Shown here in pieces: positions 1 through 5,798 of a stretch of 23,471 nt of DNA (positions are counted from its first letter, which is position 1; the number at the start of each line of letters is the position of its first letter). Below the pieces are notes generated by a model that was not told the DNA's origin, did no database searches, and saw only the letters and a list, made by a program, of their open reading frames with translations. Position numbers and translations under genes: made by a program. The DNA is from JBJEQG01 sp051881635. Its GTDB lineage: Bacteria; Bacillota; Clostridia; Oscillospirales; Acutalibacteraceae. The stretch covers positions 1 to 23,471 of the forward strand of contig JBJEQG010000037.1 in the NCBI GenBank assembly GCA_051881635.1, given 5' to 3'.

Positions 1-42
1 GCCACGCAGTTTTCTCCATTTTGTCATTTCCTCATAAAGCAT
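1..42 (-). CDS. 5' end of an unidentified divergent gene (partial)
   Basis: A minus-strand reading frame opens with ATG at 42-40 and runs off the left edge after 14 codons (MLYEEMTKWRKLRG). A GGAGGA ribosome site at 56-51 sits 8 nt upstream, and a good promoter lies just beyond it (94-66), so this is very likely a real gene start. The fragment is too short to identify. The ending WRKLRG faintly resembles the first helix of an XRE-type HTH (RxLRxxxGLTQ), which would fit a divergent repressor arrangement, but this is speculation. Confidence 0.6.
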   Translation of the reverse strand, partial: MLYEEMTKWRKLRG

Positions 43-65
43 AAAATCATTCCTCCGTTTTTTTA

Positions 66-94
66 ATATTAACATTTTCTTGTATCTAATTCAA
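66..94 (-). promoter_or_regulatory. sigma-A promoter for the divergent minus-strand gene
   Basis: On the minus strand TTGAAT (94-89) and TAATAT (71-66) are separated by exactly 17 nt. A TG one base upstream of the -10 (74-73) makes it an extended -10. The expected start near 59 gives a leader of about 17 nt that contains the GGAGGA site. Confidence 0.6.
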
Positions 95-103
95 TATTTT
101 AAA

Positions 104-198
104 AATAAAAAAGTTCCAAAAAAGAGTTTTTTATAGGAGAAAAGGGTTGACAAGTACCGAATATGGTGTTAAAATAAATAAAAAGTTCCAAAAGAGGG
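104..198. repeat. duplicated operator-like element flanking the rightward promoter
   Basis: Two near-identical copies of an A-rich element centred on GTTCC occur at 104-126 and 177-198. Each reads AAT, an A-tract, GTTCC, another A-tract, then GAG; they differ only by small changes in A-tract length. GTTCC starts at 113 and 185, an offset of 72 bp or about seven helical turns. Copy 1 lies between the two divergent promoters and copy 2 overlaps the predicted transcription start of the rightward one. This layout suits binding by a regulator, plausibly the small HTH protein encoded at 207-419 (inference). Confidence 0.45.
147..175 (+). promoter_or_regulatory. strong sigma-A promoter for the HTH / PH-domain pair
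   Basis: TTGACA (147-152), a 17-nt spacer, and TAAAAT (170-175) preceded by TGT (167-169, extended -10). This is a near-consensus promoter. Transcription should begin near 182. The in-frame TTG at 147 is therefore the -35 box and not a start codon. Confidence 0.75.
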
Positions 199-206
199 CA
201 AAAGGA

Positions 207-419
207 ATGAGTACAATGTCAGCCTATCCTATTTTAGAAAAAGAAATTTCCACACATAATATTGATGTTTCATTTATTGCACAGTTGTTGGGGATAGAGC
301 CGAAAATTTTTTTGGATAAGCTGAATGGAAAACAGAGTTTTTATTTTAATGAAGTTGTCTGTATTCGAGATTGCTTTTTTCCAAACTTTTCTTTACAGGA
401 GCTTTTTATAAAAAAATAG
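207..419 (+). CDS. small XRE/Cro-like helix-turn-helix protein
   Basis: A 70-residue protein. The stretch NIDVSFIAQLLGIEPKIF followed by LDKLNGK has the usual pattern of an XRE/Cro HTH (helix 2, LGI turn, recognition helix, then LNGK), and the C-terminal IRDCFFP..SLQELF matches the closing helix of these short phage-type regulators. No other domain is present. The longest in-frame reading starts with TTG at 147 inside the promoter, so the start must be ATG 207 or ATG 216 (AAGGA at 202-206 would serve the latter). The stop codon overlaps the AGGAGG of the next gene, which implies translational coupling to the membrane PH-domain protein. Likely role: DNA-binding regulator of its own divergent region (inference); the regulated process is unknown. 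Confidence 0.6.
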   Translation: MSTMSAYPILEKEISTHNIDVSFIAQLLGIEPKIFLDKLNGKQSFYFNEVVCIRDCFFPNFSLQELFIKK

Positions 420-432
420 GAGGAATTTTAAA

Positions 433-951
433 ATGTATGTTGAACGCTATTTAGGGAAAGGTGAAGCTATTTATGCGAAAGCACAGGTGTATAATGGCAG
501 TATGATTTCATCGTGGGTTTTTACGGTGTTGTCTTTATTACTCTGTTTTATATCTGCGTTTTTTCTGATATTTACAGCTATACTATTAATTGTTGCTATT
601 TCAAATACGGTATCAGTATTGACAACCGAATTGGTTGTGACCAATAAAAAGGTTATAGGTAAGGTTGGCTTAGTCAGTACCAAAGCTATGGATGCTCCTT
701 TGAATAAAATTCAGAATGTGGCTGTATCTTCTGGATTGGGCGGAAAAATATTTGGTTATGGTCATATCAATATTTCCACTGCAAGCGGTCAGTTTAGGTT
801 CAAAAATATAAAACATCCTGATGATTTTAAAGCTGTTATTTTAAACTCTATTGATAAAAATGAAGAAGATGATGTTAAGAAAAAGGCAATGGAAATGGCA
901 CAAGCAATGCTTATCGCTCAGCAATCTCAAAACTTTAATAACAATAATTAA
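433..951 (+). CDS. membrane protein with bacterial PH domain (YdbS/bPH_2 type)
   Basis: A 172-residue protein with two closely spaced hydrophobic segments (about residues 26-45 and 46-63) followed by a bacterial PH domain (about 64-140). The domain shows the family pattern: TELVVTNKKVIGKVGL, then PLNKIQNV, then GKIFGYGHINIST. The charged, glutamine/asparagine-rich tail (about 141-172) looks disordered. The protein should sit in the cytoplasmic membrane with the PH domain inside. Function within this family is generally unknown. AGGAGG at 418-423 overlaps the stop of the HTH gene, so the two form a bicistron closed by the terminator at 956-994. Confidence 0.75.
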   Translation: MYVERYLGKGEAIYAKAQVYNGSMISSWVFTVLSLLLCFISAFFLIFTAILLIVAISNTVSVLTTELVVTNKKVIGKVGLVSTKAMDAPLNKIQNVAVSSGLGGKIFGYGHINISTASGQFRFKNIKHPDDFKAVILNSIDKNEEDDVKKKAMEMAQAMLIAQQSQNFNNNN

Positions 952-955
952 TTAT

Positions 956-994
956 ACGCCGTTACGGATAGATTTTGTCCGTAACGGCGTTTTT
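956..994 (+). terminator. intrinsic terminator after the PH-domain gene
   Basis: A perfect 13-bp stem (956-968 with 978-990; core GCCGTTACGGA) with a 9-nt loop, followed by a short T-run to 994. It separates the first bicistron from the Nudix unit. Confidence 0.85.
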
Positions 995-1002
995 GTCGAA
1001 AA

Positions 1003-1031
1003 TTGACATATCTTAAAAGTTGTATTATGAT
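1003..1031 (+). promoter_or_regulatory. strong sigma-A promoter for the Nudix / MBL-fold pair
   Basis: TTGACA (1003-1008), 17-nt spacer, TATGAT (1026-1031). Start expected near 1038, leaving an unusually long leader of about 116 nt before the Nudix start codon. In that leader AGAAAG (1039-1044) can pair with CTTTCT (1088-1093), and GCGG (1044-1047) with CCGC (1069-1072). Confidence 0.7.
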
Positions 1032-1154
1032 ATAAATCAGAAAGCGGAATATCTTTTTCAGATGATAACCGCATAACGGCGAAAAAACTTTCTCTCCAAA
1101 TTCTTAAACTTACCGAAAAATTGATGAATTAGCATAAATTGAAAGGAAAAAACA

Positions 1155-1646
1155 ATGTCAGAAATATGGGAATTAGTTGATGAAAATAAAAAGAAAACAG
1201 GTATTTTGTTCAAGCGTGAAAATGCGAAGCAAATTCCAAAAGGTCTGTATCATTTGGTTGTTGACATTTGGACAAAAAACGGAAACGGCGAAATACTTTT
1301 GACACAAAGACACCCTTCCAAAGAACATGGATTGCTTTGGGAATGTAGTGGCGGTTCAGTTGTTGCAGGTGAAGAAAGCATAGAAGGAGCAGTTAGGGAA
1401 TTGCGGGAAGAAACAGGTCTTTTGGCAAATCCCAATTCGCTTATCTATTTGGGTGATACAATAAAGTCCAATTCTATCGTAGAAAGCTATTTGTTTGTAA
1501 TAGACGAAATATCTCCTAAATTATACTTACAGGAAAACGAAGTTATTGCCGCCAAATTTGTTACATTGTCCGAAATGGAACATTTAAAAAACGATATTGT
1601 AGACACTGTTTGGGAAAGATTTTGTCAGTTTCGTTCAAAATTTTAA
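1155..1646 (+). CDS. Nudix hydrolase
   Basis: A 163-residue Nudix-fold enzyme expected to hydrolyse a nucleoside diphosphate linked to another moiety, using divalent metal. The Nudix box is complete: a Gly, five residues, Glu, seven residues, then RELREETGL (about residues 66-88). The N-terminus (EIWELVDENKKKTG followed by yHLVVDIW) matches the subgroup that includes YfcD and isopentenyl-diphosphate isomerase-like Nudix proteins. The substrate cannot be told from sequence; an isomerase role is not claimed. AAAGGA at 1142-1147 is 7 nt before the ATG. The gene is followed after 34 bp by the MBL-fold hydrolase on the same strand with no terminator, so the two are probably cotranscribed. Confidence 0.85.
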   Translation: MSEIWELVDENKKKTGILFKRENAKQIPKGLYHLVVDIWTKNGNGEILLTQRHPSKEHGLLWECSGGSVVAGEESIEGAVRELREETGLLANPNSLIYLGDTIKSNSIVESYLFVIDEISPKLYLQENEVIAAKFVTLSEMEHLKNDIVDTVWERFCQFRSKF

Positions 1647-1680
1647 GAATAATAATTGTGCATTAAAAAGGAGTTTGACA

Positions 1681-2316
1681 ATGGAAAAGGTTGAAAGAAT
1701 AAAATGCGGAAACGGAAATTGTTATATCATTTCAAATGGTGAAAGTGCTGTTTTGGTGGACACAAGCCGTGAAAAGTACAGAGAAAAAATATTAAACGCC
1801 TGTAAACCTTATCATATTAAGTTGTTGATATTAACACATGGTCATATAGACCATGTACAGAATGCTGCCTTTTTGTCTGAAAAACTTCAAGTGCCTGTGG
1901 CTATGTCCAAAGCGGATTTTGAATTATTAAAAGACAATATGGCACAGCCTTTGAGTGCAAAAAAGTTTTTGGGGAAAATTGTCTTAACCGCTTCCGTAAA
2001 AAGTTTTCGTGAGGATAATATCCCGCAGTTTACGCCTGAGATTTTTCTGTCAGAGGGTGATACATTGGATTTTTATGGTATATCTGCAAAGATTTTATCT
2101 GTTTCGGGACATACAAACGGTTCGATTGCCATTGATGTAGACGAAAAATATTTAATTGTTGGAGATGCTCTGATGAATATGTTTTATCCTACAATTTCCA
2201 TGCTGTATCATAATGAAAAAGATATGATGAAAAGTGCCGAAAAGATTAGCCAATTAGGAAATCGAATGATTTTCTTTGGACATGGAAAACCTGTTAGCAA
2301 TAGAGTATGGGTATGA
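1681..2316 (+). CDS. metallo-beta-lactamase-fold hydrolase
   Basis: A 211-residue MBL-fold protein. The metal site is intact: THGHIDH (HxHxDH motif), a later His in SGHTNGS, the bridging Asp in VGDALM, and the last His in FFGHGKPV. This composition fits the glyoxalase II-like group of small MBL hydrolases, which act on thioesters, lactones, phosphodiesters or similar substrates; the actual substrate is not evident. A TTG six bases upstream would lengthen the frame, but AAGGAG at 1668-1673 lies 7 nt before ATG 1681, so that ATG is chosen. It is the second gene of the Nudix operon. Confidence 0.85.
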   Translation: MEKVERIKCGNGNCYIISNGESAVLVDTSREKYREKILNACKPYHIKLLILTHGHIDHVQNAAFLSEKLQVPVAMSKADFELLKDNMAQPLSAKKFLGKIVLTASVKSFREDNIPQFTPEIFLSEGDTLDFYGISAKILSVSGHTNGSIAIDVDEKYLIVGDALMNMFYPTISMLYHNEKDMMKSAEKISQLGNRMIFFGHGKPVSNRVWV

Positions 2317-2379
2317 ATATCATTTAAATATAATTTTATTCAGATTAGCTAATGCTAACTTTTTGTAAAAAAGTTTGAG

Positions 2380-2408
2380 TTTACAACAGCTCCAAAGAGC
2401 GGTATAAT
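2380..2408 (+). promoter_or_regulatory. promoter for methionine aminopeptidase
   Basis: TTTACA (2380-2385), 17-nt spacer, perfect TATAAT (2403-2408). Transcription should start near 2415 and give a leader of about 78 nt. A weak AT-rich hairpin (TTAGC/GCTAA, about 2345-2358) followed by T's at 2360-2364 lies just upstream and may end the Nudix/MBL transcript. Confidence 0.65.
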
Positions 2409-2492
2409 AAGGAAAGTTATGAAACTAAATTGAGGAGTTCGACAGTGTATTTTGCCGAGTTCCGTAAAATATAATGCGGAGGAAAAATATAC

Positions 2493-3365
2493 ATGAGTAA
2501 AATTGGAAGAAACGACCCGTGTTGGTGTGGAAGTGGAAAAAAATATAAAAAGTGCCATGAGGAATTTGACGGCAAGATTTCCTATATTCAGGCAATGGGG
2601 CATGAAGTGCCGTCCCATGAGTTGATAAAAACACCCGAACAGATTGAGAAAATCAAAGAAAGCTGCAAAATCAATATTGCCGTTTTGGATTATATTGCCG
2701 AAAATATTAAAGCCGGCATGACCACAGAGGAAATAGACAAAATGGTTTATGAAAAGACCACAGAATTGGGCGGTATTCCCGCACCGCTGAATTATAACGG
2801 TTTTCCGAAAAGCGTCTGCACTTCAATCAACGAGGTTGTTTGTCATGGTATTCCCTGTAAGGAAGATGTTCTCAAAGACGGCGATATTATAAATGTTGAT
2901 GTTTCAACGATTTATAACGGATATTTTTCCGATTCCTCCCGTATGTTTTGTATTGGTGAGATAAGCGAGGAAAAGAAAAAGCTTGTACAGGTTACAAAAG
3001 AATGTGTGGAGTTAGGTTTGGAACAGGTTAAGCCATGGGGGTTTTTAGGCGATGTCGGACAGGCAGTGCATGACCATGCTAAAGAGAATGGCTATACGGT
3101 TGTTCGTCAGATTGGCGGTCATGGTGTCGGCTTGGAATTTCATGAAGACCCGTGGGTTAGTTTTGTATCCAAAAAGGGCGAGGAAATGCTCCTTGTTCCG
3201 GGTATGATTTTTACGATTGAGCCAATGGTTAATATGGGTACGGATAAAATATTTACAGACGAAAAGAACGGTTGGACGATTTACACTGCTGACCGCAAGC
3301 CCTCAGCCCAATGGGAAATCATGGTACTTGTCACCGAAACAGGTCACGAGGTTCTCTGCTGGTAA
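2493..3365 (+). CDS. map: type I methionine aminopeptidase with N-terminal SEC-C zinc motif
   Basis: A 290-residue enzyme that removes the initiator methionine from nascent proteins. All five metal ligands are visible: D136 and D147 (NVDVSTIYNGYFSD), H210 (GGHGVGLEFHEDP), E243 (FTIEPM) and E275 (WEIMVL). The first 25 residues form a SEC-C motif (GRNDPCWCGSGKKYKKCH, ligands C10, C12, C21, H22), the zinc module also found at the SecA C-terminus, which here may dock the enzyme on the ribosome (family inference). The fusion accounts for its length over the roughly 250-residue basic form. It has its own promoter and a 15-bp terminator, so it is probably monocistronic. Confidence 0.95.
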   Translation: MSKIGRNDPCWCGSGKKYKKCHEEFDGKISYIQAMGHEVPSHELIKTPEQIEKIKESCKINIAVLDYIAENIKAGMTTEEIDKMVYEKTTELGGIPAPLNYNGFPKSVCTSINEVVCHGIPCKEDVLKDGDIINVDVSTIYNGYFSDSSRMFCIGEISEEKKKLVQVTKECVELGLEQVKPWGFLGDVGQAVHDHAKENGYTVVRQIGGHGVGLEFHEDPWVSFVSKKGEEMLLVPGMIFTIEPMVNMGTDKIFTDEKNGWTIYTADRKPSAQWEIMVLVTETGHEVLCW

Positions 3366-3421
3366 TCCAATACTTTGCGTTGTTGCTTACTGCAACCCGT
3401 TTAATATTCGTATTTTAAGGG

Positions 3422-3474
3422 AAAGTCTGTTTCTGCATTGTAGGAGTTTGGCAGAAATAGACTTTTGCTTTTTG
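3422..3474 (+). terminator. intrinsic terminator after map
   Basis: A 15-bp stem (3422-3436 with 3451-3465, one G-U pair) with a 14-nt loop, followed by TTGCTTTTT. It lies directly upstream of the SUKH-like gene, which therefore depends on readthrough or on a weak promoter in 3370-3420 that I could not define. Confidence 0.7.
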
Positions 3475-3488
3475 GGAAGTGTATATAT

Positions 3489-3899
3489 ATGAAAAAAATA
3501 CAAACAGATATTCCTCAAAAGCCAATATTGTTCATAGAATTTTGGCGGGAAGAAAATTATAAAGATGTAATTTATAATGAAAAAGTCTATACCATTATAG
3601 CAGGTGATGATGTCGGCAATCTGATTGGCATTGATGACAAAGGAAACACATTCTATATTGATACAGAGTATAAAACGATGCAATATATGGCTGATACGGC
3701 AGAAACGCTGATAAAACAGTTATTGTATTACGAAAAATCCTGCAACAATGAAACATATAGAAATATATCGGATTTGGAATTGCCCGAATTTTTGGCTCAA
3801 TTCAAGAGGAATTTAATGCGTATGGATATTTCCGCATTTAAAAGTGAAGAAAACTTTTGGTCGGTGATAGTTGAACAAATGGAAACAGGTTTGTTGTAA
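3489..3899 (+). CDS. SUKH-like small protein (possible orphan immunity protein)
   Basis: A 136-residue soluble protein. The segment VYTIIAGDDVGNLIGIDDKGNTFYID (about 33-58), followed by a helix ending in LIKQLLYYE, resembles the central strand pair and following helix of SUKH (SMI1/KNR4) proteins, especially the SUKH-4 branch, many of which are immunity proteins of contact-dependent or polymorphic toxin systems. No toxin gene is adjacent. The frame could open at 3465, but that region is the terminator's T-run; ATG 3489 with GGGAAG at 3474-3479 is preferred, although this ribosome site is weak. Family assignment is by pattern only and remains tentative. Confidence 0.45.
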   Translation: MKKIQTDIPQKPILFIEFWREENYKDVIYNEKVYTIIAGDDVGNLIGIDDKGNTFYIDTEYKTMQYMADTAETLIKQLLYYEKSCNNETYRNISDLELPEFLAQFKRNLMRMDISAFKSEENFWSVIVEQMETGLL

Positions 3900-4042
3900 T
3901 TGATTGATTTTTGTCATAGCATAAAAAGGGTGTTTTGAATGGTAACAATAGGGGATTGACGCACAGTAAAAATTCTTTGAAAAATACTATGGTACGAAAA
4001 TGATTTTTTAATGTGGTTGCCCTGAACCTTTGAAAAAAAGAC
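3900..4042. other. intergenic stretch with no recognised element
   Basis: AT-rich sequence between the SUKH-like gene and the rplS promoter. I see no convincing terminator, promoter or coding frame here; the short frames lack ribosome sites. Confidence 0.5.
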
Positions 4043-4071
4043 TTGCATAGTTTCAGAACTTGTGTTATAAT
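4043..4071 (+). promoter_or_regulatory. rplS promoter
   Basis: TTGCAT (4043-4048), 17-nt spacer, perfect TATAAT (4066-4071) with an extended TGT (4063-4065). Transcription should start near 4078. Confidence 0.8.
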
Positions 4072-4077
4072 GTTAAA

Positions 4078-4198
4078 GCATTTGGATACCGTTGTGTAAA
4101 CAATGGGCTTCAACGCCCGGTCATATCGACCGTACTTTGAAACGGATATTCCTCTGCCGTGTGCAAGAATATCTAAAAATATTAGGAGGATTTTAAAA
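4078..4198 (+). promoter_or_regulatory. structured 5' leader of rplS (L19-leader-like)
   Basis: The roughly 120-nt leader folds on paper into a branched structure. CCGTT (4089-4093) pairs with AACGG (4141-4145) and encloses two adjacent hairpins, GGGC/GCCC (4105-4108 with 4115-4118) and GGTC/GACC (4119-4122 with 4128-4131). A third hairpin, ATATTC/GAATAT (4146-4151 with 4167-4172), lies just before the AGGAGGA at 4184-4190. Firmicutes rplS genes are known to carry an L19 autoregulatory leader; position and compact folding fit, but I have not matched the family consensus. Confidence 0.55.
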
Positions 4199-4543
4199 AT
4201 GGACGCATTGAAAACAATCGCTGCTGAATCAATGAAAGCAGAAGTACCTCAGTTTAATATCGGTGATACAGTAAGAGTAGCCGTAAACATTCGTGAGGGT
4301 GACAAGGAAAGAATCCAGATGTTCGAGGGTACAGTTATTGCCAAGAAGGGCAGTGGCGTTGCTGAAACATTCACAGTAAGACGAGTATCTTACGGCGTTG
4401 GTGTTGAGAGAGTATTCCCGATACATTCCCCCAATGTAACCAGTGTACAGGTTATCAGACATGGCCGTGTACGCAGAAGCAAGCTCTATTATCTGCGTGA
4501 CAGAGTTGGTAAGGCTGCAAAGGTTAAAGAACAAATTGTCTGA
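4199..4543 (+). CDS. rplS: 50S ribosomal protein L19
   Basis: A 114-residue protein, the normal length for L19, which lies at the 30S-50S interface. Recognisable segments include FNIGDTVRVAVNIREGDKER, FEGTVIAKKGSG and FTVRRVSYGVGVERVFP. The in-frame upstream extension to 4103 is part of the structured leader; AGGAGGA at 4184-4190 fixes the start at ATG 4199. It is the first gene ahead of the signal peptidase/rbgA/rnhB cluster, as in many Firmicutes, with an attenuator-like terminator immediately downstream. Confidence 0.97.
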   Translation: MDALKTIAAESMKAEVPQFNIGDTVRVAVNIREGDKERIQMFEGTVIAKKGSGVAETFTVRRVSYGVGVERVFPIHSPNVTSVQVIRHGRVRRSKLYYLRDRVGKAAKVKEQIV

Positions 4544-4554
4544 GAAGAATTGCG

Positions 4555-4579
4555 AAAAGGGACCGTGTGTCCCTTTTTT
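4555..4579 (+). terminator. terminator/attenuator between rplS and the signal peptidase cluster
   Basis: AAAAGGGAC (4555-4563) pairs with GTCCCTTTT (4569-4577) around a 5-nt loop, with T's to 4579. Because no promoter is obvious before 4621, partial readthrough probably feeds the downstream genes and sets a high L19 to low downstream expression ratio. Confidence 0.8.
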
Positions 4580-4620
4580 GCTATCCTTAACTTTGTGTTG
4601 GATTTCAAAGGAGCGTTATT

Positions 4621-5127
4621 GTGAAAAAACGATATTGCCGAACGGAAAAATCCGATAAAAATCAACTGATTAGAGCGGCGTATGATTTGGTTCATGCATT
4701 TGTCTTTGCCCTTGTTTTTATTGTGATAATTTTCATGTCTGTTTTTCGTTTGTTTACAGTTGATACCGTATCTGTTATCACAGGATTTTCAAATGATGTT
4801 TGTATAGGTTCTTTGGCGGTTTATACGGATACGGACGGACGCTTTGCTTTGGCTCGGGTTTTAGGCGGGGAAAACCAAAGTATATCCATAGACACAAAAA
4901 ACAGGAAAATCCTTGTGAATCATCAGAAAACGGTTGCTTATGAAAATGACCAAATGATAAAAACACTGCCCGAAAAAGAGTTTACGCTTTCGGCTCAGTA
5001 TTTAGTCGAAAAGTTAGCTGTTAATGATAAAGAACAACAGAAAGAATACCTTGTTATTGACAAAGGTCAGTTCAAAGGTTCTGTCAAAGCAGTGGTTTGG
5101 CCGGCAGAGCAATTCAGGATTTTCTGA
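4621..5127 (+). CDS. signal peptidase I-like protein lacking the catalytic lysine
   Basis: A 168-residue membrane protein with one N-terminal transmembrane segment (about 22-42) and an extracytoplasmic domain. It aligns by eye with the signal peptidase downstream: FRLFTVDTVSV here against FRQVTVDGVSM there, ARVLGGENQSISID against KRIIATPGQTLSID, and KGSVKAVVWP against MGKAVLRLYP. The nucleophile-position serine (S51) is kept, but the general-base lysine is replaced by Ala (A78), and the GDNREnSxDSR box is absent. It is therefore probably an inactive paralogue. The start is GTG 4621, 7 nt after AAAGGAG (4607-4613). It ends 38 bp before lepB and probably shares its transcript. A role as partner or modulator of LepB is possible but unproven. 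Confidence 0.65.
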   Translation: MKKRYCRTEKSDKNQLIRAAYDLVHAFVFALVFIVIIFMSVFRLFTVDTVSVITGFSNDVCIGSLAVYTDTDGRFALARVLGGENQSISIDTKNRKILVNHQKTVAYENDQMIKTLPEKEFTLSAQYLVEKLAVNDKEQQKEYLVIDKGQFKGSVKAVVWPAEQFRIF

Positions 5128-5165
5128 TTTTTCATAAATTTATTCTGAGAAGAGGCGTAAGACTG

Positions 5166-5783
5166 ATGTCCGAAAAAGAAATTAAAGATGAAGAAAAAGA
5201 AACAGACGAAATTGAATTTTCTAAAAACAGTGTGGAAAATACCGATTTTAGCGACCGTGCGGTTTCATCTGTTTTCGAGTGGGGTAATACGCTGATTGCC
5301 GCTTTAATTATTGTAGTATTGCTTATGACCTTTGTTTTCCGTCAGGTGACGGTTGACGGTGTTTCAATGGAGAATACGCTGAAAGACGGCGACCGTCTGA
5401 TTACAACCGAAGTTTTTTATACACCGCATAACGGTGATATTGTTGTCATCAGTAATGGAAAGAAGTACATTAAGCCGATTATCAAGCGTATTATTGCCAC
5501 ACCCGGTCAGACACTTTCCATTGACTTTGAAAACAATGAGGTAGTTGTAGACGGCGTTTTATTGGACGAAACTTATATCAAAGGCAGAACAATCAGACCG
5601 AGTCGTGAACCGTTGGAAATTCCGTCTGTTATTCCCGAAGGCTATGTTTTTGTTATGGGGGATAATCGTGAAAATTCATTGGATAGCCGTAGTGCCGTTA
5701 TCGACTTGATTCCCGTTGAGGATATTATGGGTAAAGCGGTTTTGCGTCTTTATCCGTTTAACAGTATTGGTATTCTGTCCTGA
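5166..5783 (+). CDS. lepB: signal peptidase I
   Basis: A 205-residue type I signal peptidase that cleaves signal peptides from exported proteins at the outer face of the membrane. An acidic cytoplasmic tail (1-36) precedes a single transmembrane helix (about 40-58). The catalytic dyad is S67 in VTVDGVSMENTL and K107 in IIKRIIATPG; the conserved box GDNRENSLDSR is at 165-175. The in-frame extension back to 5097 overlaps the preceding gene and lacks a good ribosome site; AGAGG at 5151-5155 supports ATG 5166. It follows the lysine-less paralogue and precedes rbgA by 15 bp, all apparently in one operon. Confidence 0.93.
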   Translation: MSEKEIKDEEKETDEIEFSKNSVENTDFSDRAVSSVFEWGNTLIAALIIVVLLMTFVFRQVTVDGVSMENTLKDGDRLITTEVFYTPHNGDIVVISNGKKYIKPIIKRIIATPGQTLSIDFENNEVVVDGVLLDETYIKGRTIRPSREPLEIPSVIPEGYVFVMGDNRENSLDSRSAVIDLIPVEDIMGKAVLRLYPFNSIGILS

Positions 5784-5798
5784 TACGGAGGTATAACT

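Noticed and set aside
147..206. TTG start at 147 giving a 90-residue HTH protein
   Set aside because: The TTG is the first base triplet of a consensus -35 box and the expected transcription start is near 182, so this part is not in the mRNA.
3370..3410. Possible promoter TTGTTG-16-TAATAT before the SUKH-like gene
   Set aside because: Weak -35 and short spacer, and a full terminator hairpin lies between it and the gene.
4103..4198. N-terminal extension of L19 to ATG 4103
   Set aside because: It covers the structured leader, has no ribosome site, and L19 proteins start at the MDALKTI-like position.
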